Positions 17,120 through 25,165 of a DNA stretch of 25,566 nt are shown here, piece after piece (within the stretch, counting starts at the first letter, position 1; every line of letters begins with the position of its first letter). The stretch is taken from the NCBI GenBank assembly GCA_043770215.1, contig JAYVIQ010000196.1, forward strand, positions 1-25,566, read 5' to 3'. The notes below the pieces were generated by a model. It did not search any database and was not told the DNA's origin. It saw only the letters and a list, made by a program, of their open reading frames with translations. The DNA is from JAYVIQ01 sp043770215. Its GTDB lineage: Bacteria; Bacteroidota; Bacteroidia; Cytophagales; JAAEPT01. A program made the position numbers and the translations under genes.

Positions 17120-17160
17120 AACGAGTTACACCTATTTTCTATAAATAGGTGACGTTTTCT
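17120..17160 (+). terminator. Intrinsic terminator in the cobalamin leader
   Basis: CACCTATTT (17129-17137) and AAATAGGTG (17143-17151) form a perfect 9-bp stem with loop TCTAT. AACG (17120-17123) and CGTT (17153-17156) extend it across a small internal loop. A T-rich tract (ACGTTTTCTTTTTTCTC) follows. Placed between the aptamer and the first gene, it is the probable regulated attenuator. TTACAC at 17126-17131, overlapping the 5' arm, is complementary to GTGTAA at 16972-16977 in the P5 loop region. Confidence 0.75.
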
Positions 17161-17246
17161 TTTTTCTCAAAATCAGCAATTAAATAATATAAACAGGGTA
17201 TAGCACTGAGGCTTCTTTGCTGTAACCGATAAACATTTAATTGACA

Positions 17247-18536
17247 ATGAAAAAAATAGTACTTATTTGTATAAGCTTAATCTCATTAAGCCTAAATGCC
17301 CAAACACGCTCTAAAATAATTGCTTGTGGAGGTAAATTTGAATTTAATCCGCCCATTACAGACAGAGCAACCATTGGAGTGGTTTTGTGCGGGGGTGTGG
17401 AATGTAATTATGTGCCTTTCGATACGATAGAAGTAGAAAGTGTGCAAAAAATTGCTATTTCTAATCCCGAGGACGGATACATATTTTTAGCCGCTCAGGA
17501 TTCTATCATGCAATACAAACCTTCTCTTTCTGAAGAGGCAAAGATTAAAAAAATAAACCAAATTCCATTCAAAGGCATCAAAACAGTAGTAGCCAACGAT
17601 GATTATTTAATAGCTGGAAAATGGTATGGTTCTGGAGATTATTTAGTAGTGTATGATGCTACTACAATGGTAGAATTATTTGCAAGTCCTACCATAAAAA
17701 CGGAGATAAAAGATATTTTGATTTTAAATGATACTCTATTAGCAGTAGCCTACAATTTAAAAGGAGATGTAGATGGATGTGCTCCTTGGGGTTGTTTTGC
17801 AGATTCTTTAGGTAGAATAGACATTATAAGTTTAGATAGAGGGGTTACAACTAAGACTATAGATTTGGGTGTTTTAGGAAAAGGAGACATAAGTCTTCAG
17901 AAAAATTATTCTAATGGTTTAAATTCTTTATCTTCTGATATGGGGTACTTTAGTTATTTTGACAAAGATCTAAATCTTGTACTTGATAGTGCAAATACAG
18001 GATTGGAAAAATTACTTACAACAAATTCTTCTCTAAACAATGATGTTGTTTATGCCTTAAGTAAAAAAGACAGTATGGAAACTTGGCAACCTAAACTTGC
18101 AAATTCTAGTTTTTATAAACTTACCGCAGATTCTAGCATAAAATTTAAAAGCAAAATCAGTATTCCAAGAATAGAATCAGTAACTTCAAATTTGAATCAA
18201 CTTACTTATTTAGAGACAGATTATAGTACTTTTGGTAATGCAATTTTTGGCAATGAAATAGTAAAAACGGGTATTTCTCCACAAGATGTGGGATATATAA
18301 ATGTGGTTGCTACTTTGGTTGGACTTGAAAACTTAGCAGATAAAACTACCATTGATTTAGATAACATTAGCACCTTAGATTTTGATAAATTAACGATTTA
18401 TGATCTCAGAGGATTAGAGGTAGTTTCTTCACATAATAGTCAAGATGTAAATGTAACTAATTTGCAAACAGGAGTTTATGTTTTGTTGATTGAGCAAGAA
18501 AATATAGTTCAAAAATTAAAAGCGTATAAAAAATAG
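17247..18536 (+). CDS. T9SS-exported beta-propeller protein (YncE/DUF5074-like)
   Basis: First gene after the cobalamin riboswitch, 429 residues from the ATG at 17247; a TTG six bases upstream is possible but less likely. Signal peptide: MKKIVLICISLISLSLNAQ. The body is a series of four-stranded propeller-like blades, such as DGYIFLAAQDSIMQYKPS, DDYLIAGKWYGSGDYLVVYD, LNDTLLAVAYNL and GRIDIISLDRG, resembling the YncE/DUF5074 repeats used by BtuG to bind B12. CGG pairs near the N terminus (ACGGK, LCGGVEC) and GCAPWGC mid-protein may form disulfides. The last 60 residues (LTIYDLRGLEVV, TGVYVLLIEQ, VQKLKAYKK) are a type A T9SS sorting tail, so it should be surface-attached or released. A role in corrinoid capture is inferred from the riboswitch and neighbours. 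Confidence 0.8.
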   Translation: MKKIVLICISLISLSLNAQTRSKIIACGGKFEFNPPITDRATIGVVLCGGVECNYVPFDTIEVESVQKIAISNPEDGYIFLAAQDSIMQYKPSLSEEAKIKKINQIPFKGIKTVVANDDYLIAGKWYGSGDYLVVYDATTMVELFASPTIKTEIKDILILNDTLLAVAYNLKGDVDGCAPWGCFADSLGRIDIISLDRGVTTKTIDLGVLGKGDISLQKNYSNGLNSLSSDMGYFSYFDKDLNLVLDSANTGLEKLLTTNSSLNNDVVYALSKKDSMETWQPKLANSSFYKLTADSSIKFKSKISIPRIESVTSNLNQLTYLETDYSTFGNAIFGNEIVKTGISPQDVGYINVVATLVGLENLADKTTIDLDNISTLDFDKLTIYDLRGLEVVSSHNSQDVNVTNLQTGVYVLLIEQENIVQKLKAYKK

Positions 18537-20020
18537 TGTTAAAATTCTTTGTTAGCTTAGTTTGTGTTTTTGTTCTTTGCCCAAGTAGTTCTACTTGGGC
18601 AAATGGACTTTCTGTACGTATTTTGTCTATTAATCAAGGTCCAAATTTTACTTTAAAAGTAGACTGTGAAGTGGTCTGGCAAAATTCTTGGTCAGAATCC
18701 AGCAATGCACCCAATCACGATGCGGTTTGGTTGTTTTCTAAACAAAAAGAGATATCTAGTTTTGGCTATCTGCATTCTAAAATAGAAAGTGCAAGTTCTT
18801 CAGATTTTCAAATACATATTTCAAATGATTCTCTAGGTTTAATGTTAGAATCAAATGCAAGTCTGCTGTCAAAAGAAAGTAGAGGAATAGTTAGTGTTGT
18901 ATTTTCTAAAAAACCCATACAAGTAAACTTTTATGTAGGTGGTATAGAAATGGTTTTTGTGCCAGAAGGTACATTTTTTTTAGGAGATGCTGTAAGTAAT
19001 CATAGTTTTGAGAGTTTTTTAAAAGATCCTCTTAAAATAGAATCCGAAAATCAACTAAAGTTTGGAGATAATCTGTCTTCTAGTACTTTTAACAGTGTAG
19101 TAGGGGATGTCCCTACAAAATTCCCTAAGGGATTTAATGCATTTTATTGCATGAAATATGAAATCTCTCAGCAACAATTTGCTGAATTTTTATCTGGATT
19201 GAGCTATGTTGAACAAAAAATTATATTTGATCCTAATGCTAACCTTAAATTGGGTTCAAATCCTTTGGTTACTGGATCAAATACGTATTTCAATGGATTG
19301 TCTTTTAGCGAAATTGGGTTTGAACCAATAAACAAGCCATTCAAAATTGAATGTGATTTGAATAAGAATGGTGTTTTCAACGAAACTACCGATGGAATGA
19401 CACTAGCTTGCAACTATCTTTCTTGGTTTCAGGTTTTGAGTTATTTAGACTGGGTTGGATTACGCCCTATGACTGAGTTTGAATTTGAAAAAGCATGCAG
19501 AGGTTTTGGTTCTAGCGTAAGCAAAGAATTTGCTTTTGGTACTGATAAAGTGACGGATGCAAATATTTTAACGAATGATTCCACAGAGCTAGAAACAAAT
19601 GCTAGTATTGCTTTGGTAGCTGCTGGAATTGCTTCTCATGGCTATTTTGGTAGATCAGGCCCTTTACGTTGTGGTTTTGCTGCCACAAGCTCTACACAAA
19701 AATTAACTGCTGGAGCCAGCTATTGGGGAATAATGGAACTTAGTGGCAATTTATGGGAACAAACCATGGGTGTAAATAAACAAAATGGATTGCTTTTTTC
19801 AGATTCTTATGGAGACGGTTTTGTAAATTCCTTTCCAGCAGATTGGAAAACAGAATCCTGCATGCTTAGAGGGGGTGCTTGGTTTAGTGGTATTGGTCCT
19901 ACATACAGAGATTTAGCTGTTTCTGATAGGTATTATTATAATTTAGCTTCTGAAATTGCAAGAAATACATCAGGTGGTAGAGGTGTAAGGTCTTTAAAAT
20001 CGTTTACTTATGATAAATAA
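18536..20020 (+). CDS. Secreted SUMF1/formylglycine-enzyme-fold protein, cysteine pair absent
   Basis: A 494-residue exported protein. Start is a GTG sharing its first base with the upstream TAG stop. Signal peptide residues 1-22 end STWA. Residues 23-135 form a conserved-looking N-terminal beta domain (VVWQNSWSES, DAVWLFSKQ). From about 136 there is a complete FGE/SUMF1 domain: GIEMVFVPEGTFFLGD, FYCMKYEISQQQFAEFL, CNYLSWFQVLSYLDWVGLRPMTEFEFEKACRG, YWGIMELSGNLWEQT, LRGGAWFSG and GGRGVRSL. Where catalytic FGEs have CAARS-like cysteines after RGGSW, this protein has YRDLAVSDRYYY, with no cysteine. It is therefore unlikely to oxidise sulfatases and more likely a structural or binding version of the fold. 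No T9SS tail is seen. Its place in a B12-regulated operon suggests an extracellular role in corrinoid capture. Confidence 0.85.
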   Translation: MLKFFVSLVCVFVLCPSSSTWANGLSVRILSINQGPNFTLKVDCEVVWQNSWSESSNAPNHDAVWLFSKQKEISSFGYLHSKIESASSSDFQIHISNDSLGLMLESNASLLSKESRGIVSVVFSKKPIQVNFYVGGIEMVFVPEGTFFLGDAVSNHSFESFLKDPLKIESENQLKFGDNLSSSTFNSVVGDVPTKFPKGFNAFYCMKYEISQQQFAEFLSGLSYVEQKIIFDPNANLKLGSNPLVTGSNTYFNGLSFSEIGFEPINKPFKIECDLNKNGVFNETTDGMTLACNYLSWFQVLSYLDWVGLRPMTEFEFEKACRGFGSSVSKEFAFGTDKVTDANILTNDSTELETNASIALVAAGIASHGYFGRSGPLRCGFAATSSTQKLTAGASYWGIMELSGNLWEQTMGVNKQNGLLFSDSYGDGFVNSFPADWKTESCMLRGGAWFSGIGPTYRDLAVSDRYYYNLASEIARNTSGGRGVRSLKSFTYDK

Positions 20021-20375
20021 ATTATTCTTTTTTTTCTTGTTTGCATTTACTTTTTCTGCAAATGCACAATTTACAGGTGGGGCAGGAGATGGTTATGCAA
20101 GCGATAAAAAATTTTTATTAATTGAAGGTGTGAATTCTTTATCAGATAATTTTCAGGTATATCCTACAAAACTAAAACGTTTAGATTACATTACCATCCA
20201 TGATTTAAATCTAGAGTCTATTTTAGTAACAGATTGTTTAGGAAAGTCTGTTGTTGTAGAAGCAAGTAGCAAAGGTAAATTTCAAATTCCTGTCTTCTTA
20301 GCCATAGGAAAATATCAAATAACTAAAATTAACGAGCAATTTTACTTTTCAAGTTCTATTTTTGTCTATGAATAG
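20010..20375 (+). CDS. Small secreted GGAGDGY protein with T9SS-like tail
   Basis: A 121-residue protein overlapping the previous gene by 11 bases. Signal peptide: MINKLFFFFLFAFTFSANAQ. The mature N terminus is FTGGAGDGYASD, a glycine-rich GGxGDGY motif that I recall from other small Bacteroidota surface proteins. The rest (FQVYPTKLKRLDYITIHDL, ESILVTDCLGKSVVVEA, KFQIPVFLAIGKYQI) has the pattern of a type A T9SS sorting domain, with YPxxL, D-x-x-GK and G-x-Y anchors. The mature protein is thus little more than a glycine motif plus an export tail. It is translationally coupled to both neighbours. It may be an accessory of the B12 receptor complex; the function is unknown. Confidence 0.72.
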   Translation: MINKLFFFFLFAFTFSANAQFTGGAGDGYASDKKFLLIEGVNSLSDNFQVYPTKLKRLDYITIHDLNLESILVTDCLGKSVVVEASSKGKFQIPVFLAIGKYQITKINEQFYFSSSIFVYE

Positions 20376-22173
20376 GTTTTTTTTGTTGTTTTTTTGGTTT
20401 TTACCCATTCAAGGTTTTACCCAACAAAAATCATCTACATTAATAGATACCATACAATTACATAACAATTATACTTTTGAATTAACTAGAAAAATTCCTA
20501 CAGAAGCAAAAAACTTCACTCAAGAGTTAGAGCAAAAAACACCCATATTTATAAAAGATTACGGAGTTGGTAATTTGGCTACATTTACTTACCAAGGTAC
20601 ATCTAGTAGTCAGAACTCATTGTATTGGAAAAACATAAACCTAAATCCTGTAAACATAGGTACAACAGATTTTTCTTTAATAGACGGTTTTTTATTTGAT
20701 TCTTATAGTTTTCAAACCTCTAAAAATATGTTGCAAGGCAGTGGAATTGGTTCAGATTTAGTTTTAAATAATAAGATAAAGGTAGACTCTGGCATTTCTA
20801 TTTTACACAAAATTCAAACTGGTTCTTTTAAAGATTTTCAATTTGGAAGTAAAATAAATTTCGCCAATAATAAATACGTCTTAGGTATGTCTTTGGTACT
20901 AAATAGGGCAGAAAATGATTTTAGATTTTACAACGTAACCACAAAAATGTTTGAAAATAGACAAAATAACCAAAATAGCAGTTTTGCCAACAGAGTTTAT
21001 TTTTATAAGTGGATTAAAAATGGGTATTTAAATGTAGAGTCTTGGAATAAAACATCTAACAGAAATATCTCAAGTCCAATTCTTGTTCAAAATCAAAATG
21101 AAAATCAGAAAGATCAATTTAGCCGTACTTCTTTGGAGCTAACTTTAGGATTAAAAAATGGAATAACTTACACACAAAATTTAGCTGTTATAGTAGAAGG
21201 ATATCAATACCAAAATCCAAGCTCAAAGATATATGGCGATGGTAGTTTCTATCGTTATGTTTCTGTTTCTAGCTTTAAAAAAAGATTTAATTCTTTGTTT
21301 AACAGTGAATTAACAGTATTTGGCGAATCAGTTTTTGCAGAGGTTTCTGATTTAAATAAAAAAAGATATATGCTCGGTTTCGCATTTAAAAATGAACTTC
21401 AAGTATCTAAACATTTACATTTAGTAGCAAGTACAAGAAAGGAGGAGTATTTAGCAGTAAACGGCCTTCCATTAACATATGACGTACGTTTAAATTTTTC
21501 AAGAAAAAAATTAACTTGCTATGTAAAAGCGAGTAAAAATGCCAGAATACCTACTTTAAATGATTTGTTTTGGGAAAATGGAGGCAACAAAAATTTAAAA
21601 AGTGAATTGTCTAAAACAGCATATTTAGGAATAAAAAAGAGTGGTGTTTTTGGGTTTAGTGCAGAAGGATTTTTGGGAAATATAAGTAATATGATAATTT
21701 GGCTACCCAATTCAGAAAATGGATTATGGACGCCTTTAAATGTCTTTGCGGTAAAACGTTTTGGAACTACTTTAGAGGCTAATTATCATTTAAATTTTAA
21801 GCAAGTTATAGTAGAAATGGGAGCAATTTATACTTACACGCACTCCGTAGAATCTAGCACCAATAAACAACTCATTTTTACGCCCATAAATACTGTTAAG
21901 TATTGGGCTGCTTTTCTTTTTTCAAAAAAAATAATCTTAAATTATGGTTTTCAGTGGGTTGATAAAAGGTATGTAACAAGAGATTATAGTGCTTCTTTGC
22001 CAAGTTTTACCGTCTCTGATGCATCCATTTCAAAAACCTGGGAAATTAAAAATAAAACATTGTGTAAATTACACGCAGAATGTAAAAATATATTTGGGTA
22101 TACATACTACAACATTCCCTTTAGACCAATGCCAAGAAGATATGTTGGTATTGGCTTAGAACTAACTTATTAG
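20368..22173 (+). CDS. TonB-dependent receptor, BtuB-like (corrinoid uptake)
   Basis: Outer-membrane TonB-dependent transporter of 601 residues, presumably importing cobalamin, given the riboswitch. The ATG at 20368 overlaps the upstream stop by eight bases; an earlier TTG at 20362 is less likely. The signal peptide ends near GFTQ. IDTIQLHNN may be the TonB box. The plug is at about 45-130 (TPIFIKDYGVGNLATFTYQGTSSSQNS is its recognisable core, then LIDGFLFDSYSF). The 22-strand-type barrel fills the rest, with RIPTLNDLFWENGGNKNL at mid-barrel and the terminal strand YVGIGLELTY. It lacks the N-terminal carboxypeptidase-like domain of SusC proteins and is slightly short, as BtuB-type receptors are. 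TonB, BtuF and BtuCD are not in the window. Confidence 0.9.
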   Translation: MNRFFLLFFWFLPIQGFTQQKSSTLIDTIQLHNNYTFELTRKIPTEAKNFTQELEQKTPIFIKDYGVGNLATFTYQGTSSSQNSLYWKNINLNPVNIGTTDFSLIDGFLFDSYSFQTSKNMLQGSGIGSDLVLNNKIKVDSGISILHKIQTGSFKDFQFGSKINFANNKYVLGMSLVLNRAENDFRFYNVTTKMFENRQNNQNSSFANRVYFYKWIKNGYLNVESWNKTSNRNISSPILVQNQNENQKDQFSRTSLELTLGLKNGITYTQNLAVIVEGYQYQNPSSKIYGDGSFYRYVSVSSFKKRFNSLFNSELTVFGESVFAEVSDLNKKRYMLGFAFKNELQVSKHLHLVASTRKEEYLAVNGLPLTYDVRLNFSRKKLTCYVKASKNARIPTLNDLFWENGGNKNLKSELSKTAYLGIKKSGVFGFSAEGFLGNISNMIIWLPNSENGLWTPLNVFAVKRFGTTLEANYHLNFKQVIVEMGAIYTYTHSVESSTNKQLIFTPINTVKYWAAFLFSKKIILNYGFQWVDKRYVTRDYSASLPSFTVSDASISKTWEIKNKTLCKLHAECKNIFGYTYYNIPFRPMPRRYVGIGLELTY

Positions 22174-22176
22174 TAT

Positions 22177-23268
22177 ATGAGTAACTTATTAAAAAAAATA
22201 CGCAAGCAAAGTTATTTAAGTACCTACTTACTGTTTTCAAAATTATTAAAAAAATACTCTCTTTTTTTATTCTTCTATTTGTTTTTCATCTCTTGCAATA
22301 CACCAGAAGAGATACAGCCCGTGGAGTTAGAGAAAAATAATAATACACTAAATAAGTATAAATTATTGGTTTTGAACGAAGGTAACTTTGGTAACGGAGT
22401 AGCTACATTATCCAAATTAAATTGGACAGGAGATTCCTTAATTAAAGTAGAAAATGATGCTTATTTCAATGTTAATAAAGAATATTTAGGAAATGTAGCA
22501 CAGTCTATTACCAAAGTTGGCAATGAATTGTGGTTGGTCATAAATAATTCCCAAAAAATTGTTCGTTGTACATCAGACCTTATAAAAATAAATGAAATAA
22601 AAGGCTTGAATTCACCCAGGTTCATTGCACAAAATGCTAAATATGTGTTTGTTTCCGATTTATATTCTAACCAAATTTCTGTCATAGATAAAGCCACATT
22701 TTCTGTTATAAAGAAAGTATACACTGGCGCATGGAACGAAGAATTGTTAGCCCTTAATAATCAGTTGTGGATACCGCAAACCTCTGCTCGTAGTGTGTTG
22801 ATTATGGATATGAACACATTTGAATTCTTGGATACTATACCTATTGCACGTGAGCCATTTGCAATTAAAAAAGATGAAAAAAACATTGTATACGTACTTT
22901 GTAATGGCGGTTTAAATGAAAGAGAAACCCCATATTTGTACCAAATAAATGCTTCTACCAAACAAAAAAAAGACAGTGTAAATTTAAGTATTTTAGATGG
23001 GGTACCAAGCAGATTACTAATTGTGAATAATGAGGTCTTTGTTCTAGCAAAAAATATATATTCTATTGAAAATCAAAACATAAAAGAGGTAATTAGCGGA
23101 AGAGAGAATAATTTTTATGGTTTTGCAGCCAATGATAGTTATCTTTTTGTAACTGATGCAAAAGACTATGTTAGAAATGGAAATTTGATTAGGTATAACA
23201 GAAAAAACTCTAGCCAGCGTGAAACAGTAGAATTAGGAGTCATACCTGGTTATATCTACATAGAATAA
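22177..23268 (+). CDS. BtuG-like surface beta-propeller lipoprotein (DUF5074/YncE)
   Basis: A 363-residue probable lipoprotein beginning three bases after the receptor stop. The N terminus has a long basic and hydrophobic stretch ending FFISC at residue 40, a near-consensus lipobox. NTPEE after the cysteine is acidic, as in signals that send Bacteroidota lipoproteins to the outside. The body has YncE/DUF5074 blades: KLLVLNEGNFGNGVATLSKL, VAQSITKVGNELWLVINNS, SPRFIAQNAKYVFVSDLYSNQISVID, LNNQLWIPQTSARSVLIMD and KNIVYVLCNGG. BtuG of Bacteroides is a surface propeller that binds B12 very tightly and sits on BtuB; the riboswitch and adjacent receptor here match that arrangement. Its stop lies three bases from the convergent TIGR02757 gene stop. 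Confidence 0.87.
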   Translation: MSNLLKKIRKQSYLSTYLLFSKLLKKYSLFLFFYLFFISCNTPEEIQPVELEKNNNTLNKYKLLVLNEGNFGNGVATLSKLNWTGDSLIKVENDAYFNVNKEYLGNVAQSITKVGNELWLVINNSQKIVRCTSDLIKINEIKGLNSPRFIAQNAKYVFVSDLYSNQISVIDKATFSVIKKVYTGAWNEELLALNNQLWIPQTSARSVLIMDMNTFEFLDTIPIAREPFAIKKDEKNIVYVLCNGGLNERETPYLYQINASTKQKKDSVNLSILDGVPSRLLIVNNEVFVLAKNIYSIENQNIKEVISGRENNFYGFAANDSYLFVTDAKDYVRNGNLIRYNRKNSSQRETVELGVIPGYIYIE

Positions 23269-23271
23269 ATC

Positions 23272-24033
23272 TTACATTTCTTCCCCTTTGTAAACACCAA
23301 GTCCAAAAAGAGCAAAATCATATTTTACAGGATCATTTGAATCAAACTTAGCTAGTATGCTTGTGAGTTCTACGGCTGTTTTCCAGTCTGCTTTCTCTGT
23401 TTTAATAAGTCCTAGTTCTTTGGCAACTCTGGTTACATGTACATCTAGTGGTATAATTAAGTCCTTTGGTTTTATTTTTTTCCAAATACCTAAATCTATA
23501 CCTGTATCTCTTACCATCCACCTATAATACATATTTAATCGTTTACAAGCAGATCCGTTCAATGGAGATGAGAGGTGTTTACCAGATCTTTTGGCGTAGT
23601 TTTCGCTAGATTCAAAAAGTACTTTAAAATCTACTAAAGAAGCATATACATTTTTTTTGTTTTCAAAAAGCAGATCTTCTAAGGAGTTATATTTTTTATA
23701 CACTTGATGCAAAAATTCTACAAAATAAAGCAAGTCAGTATCGTTAAATGTTCTATGCCTAAAACCAATAAGCTGTTTTAAGTCAGATGAAGTTGCTTCA
23801 CAAATAAAATCAAATGGTTTATTGTCCATTCTATGCATTAGATCTTTAGATTTAGCTATTATGGTTTTTCTTTGCCCCCATGCAAAAACGGCTGCAAACA
23901 AACCAGCTATTTCTTGGTCTTGTTTTAAGGTATATGCTAGTGGTATTTGAATAGGATCTTCCTCTGCAAAATTTGAAATATGATATTTCTGATAATATTG
24001 CTCTAAAATATCTTTGGTATCTATTAAATCCAT
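23272..24033 (-). CDS. TIGR02757 (DUF2400) family protein
   Basis: A 253-residue cytoplasmic protein from the ATG at 24033; an upstream in-frame TTG at 24060 would add nine residues that do not fit the family. Recognisable family features are EDPIQIPLAYTLKQDQEIAGLFAAVFAWGQRKTI near the N terminus, FRHRTFNDTDLLYF, the central KRLNMYYRWMVRD, LIIPLDVHVTRVAKELGL and the C-terminal PVKYDFALFGLGVYK. The fold is helical, distantly like HhH-GPD base-excision glycosylases. The molecular function is not established. Its start overlaps the end of the small membrane protein gene upstream by ten bases, so the two are probably cotranscribed. Confidence 0.9.
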   Translation of the reverse strand: MDLIDTKDILEQYYQKYHISNFAEEDPIQIPLAYTLKQDQEIAGLFAAVFAWGQRKTIIAKSKDLMHRMDNKPFDFICEATSSDLKQLIGFRHRTFNDTDLLYFVEFLHQVYKKYNSLEDLLFENKKNVYASLVDFKVLFESSENYAKRSGKHLSSPLNGSACKRLNMYYRWMVRDTGIDLGIWKKIKPKDLIIPLDVHVTRVAKELGLIKTEKADWKTAVELTSILAKFDSNDPVKYDFALFGLGVYKGEEM

Positions 24034-24332
24034 CGTAGGAATAAGAAATTGAGGGCACAAAATATGATTAATAATACAAAAAGCATAAGAGTTACTCTAG
24101 CCAAAAATATTGCATTATAAATAAGGTTGTATTTCAAAAATCCCCTGTCTCTTTCTGAAATTACAAAAGGCATAAAAATGTAAGGAAAGCCTATAAATAA
24201 GCCTAAAATCCTCTGTTGAATGGGTAATCTAGAGACTTGTTTATAGTATTTATATTTTCTTACATGAATATAAGCAGTGTAATTACAATAGGAAGCCAAA
24301 AGCAATGATACTAAAAGAAGGGTTATTTTCAA
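24024..24332 (-). CDS. Small hypothetical membrane protein
   Basis: A 102-residue ORF with three hydrophobic segments: residues 1-18, a shorter 44-58 (LFIGFPYIFMPFVIS) and 72-98. A basic, tyrosine-rich linker (HVRKYKYYKQ) follows the first. The only plausible start is a TTG directly after an in-frame stop; no ATG is available before residue 54. Coding is supported by the clean membrane-protein pattern and by the overlap with the TIGR02757 gene downstream. No family was recognised. Confidence 0.55.
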   Translation of the reverse strand: MKITLLLVSLLLASYCNYTAYIHVRKYKYYKQVSRLPIQQRILGLFIGFPYIFMPFVISERDRGFLKYNLIYNAIFLARVTLMLFVLLIIFCALNFLFLRWI

Positions 24333-24430
24333 TTAATTTTAATTTAGTTAGAAATGAACTTTAAATTAATACAATTTTTATCAATTTAAAAGAAGACTTG
24401 AATTTTGAAGATAAAGTTGCACGATCTGGG

Positions 24431-25165
24431 TTATTTATTTAATAATTGTAGAATAGTAACTACATTCTTACCATTTGAATAGATAAGCTTATTGTTGAGT
24501 ACAAAAAACATTCCATAAATAGCACCAGTTAGTTTTTCATAACACATTTCTAATAATACTTTTTCATTTAATTTATTTATAATTAATAGTTTAGAGGTAT
24601 AATTCTGTTCTTCTACTTTAGAATAATATGCTATGATTATATAGTTTTTAGCTTCTAAATACTCGCATTCTAAACAAGGAATATCACCTGTATGATGCTT
24701 GATAATATCTATAAACCCAATAAAATGCTCATTAGATTCTATGTATACTGTTGCTTCTTCAATAATAAAAGTAAAATGACTCTCAGGTAAAATCACTTCA
24801 TTTTTTTCTCCTTTGGGATTTGAAAGGATGATTTTATTTTGCTTTAATCCATCAAATTGAAATAGAGGGAAATTTTGAACAACTGCGGTTGGTATATGTA
24901 CCAAAGCTGTTGCACTTATTTCTGGATTTTTCCCTTGTTTTAATTCATGCAACACTAAATAATCTTTAGTTGCACCCACAATGCTTTTCCACCAACTATT
25001 TTTAGCGTTTTCATAACTAAAAACACAATGTTCTTCATTAAGATTAAAAACCTTCCAAATTGTTTTAAATAATTGATTATCACGCAATTCTACTACAATG
25101 TGGTGTTGGTCTACAACATCAATTTTCCAAATGGGAAGGGGGCAGAAATAAGAAATTTTTTGCAA
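24431..25165 (-). CDS. DUF4905-like hypothetical protein
   Basis: A 244-residue protein without signal peptide or membrane segment. The N-terminal half, IWKIDVVDQHHIVVELRDNQ, then KVFNLNE, NSWWKSIVGATKDYLVLHELKQGKNPE and TALVHIPTAVVQNFPLFQFDGL, resembles DUF4905, a Bacteroidota-restricted family of beta-rich, propeller-like proteins of unknown function. The start is a TTG at 25165; no ATG is available upstream before a stop, and the conserved part begins close by, so little can be missing. It diverges from kdsB across a 40-bp spacer filled by a near-perfect palindrome, so the two are probably coregulated or share promoter DNA. The family assignment is from memory and moderate. Confidence 0.65.
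   Translation of the reverse strand: MQKISYFCPLPIWKIDVVDQHHIVVELRDNQLFKTIWKVFNLNEEHCVFSYENAKNSWWKSIVGATKDYLVLHELKQGKNPEISATALVHIPTAVVQNFPLFQFDGLKQNKIILSNPKGEKNEVILPESHFTFIIEEATVYIESNEHFIGFIDIIKHHTGDIPCLECEYLEAKNYIIIAYYSKVEEQNYTSKLLIINKLNEKVLLEMCYEKLTGAIYGMFFVLNNKLIYSNGKNVVTILQLLNK

Noticed and set aside
18536..20020. Annotation as a sulfatase-activating formylglycine-generating enzyme
   Set aside because: The catalytic cysteine motif is missing, no sulfatase gene is nearby, and the locus is under cobalamin control.
23852..24058. Second minus-strand frame over the TIGR02757 N terminus
   Set aside because: It lies out of frame with a clear family match and has no independent support.
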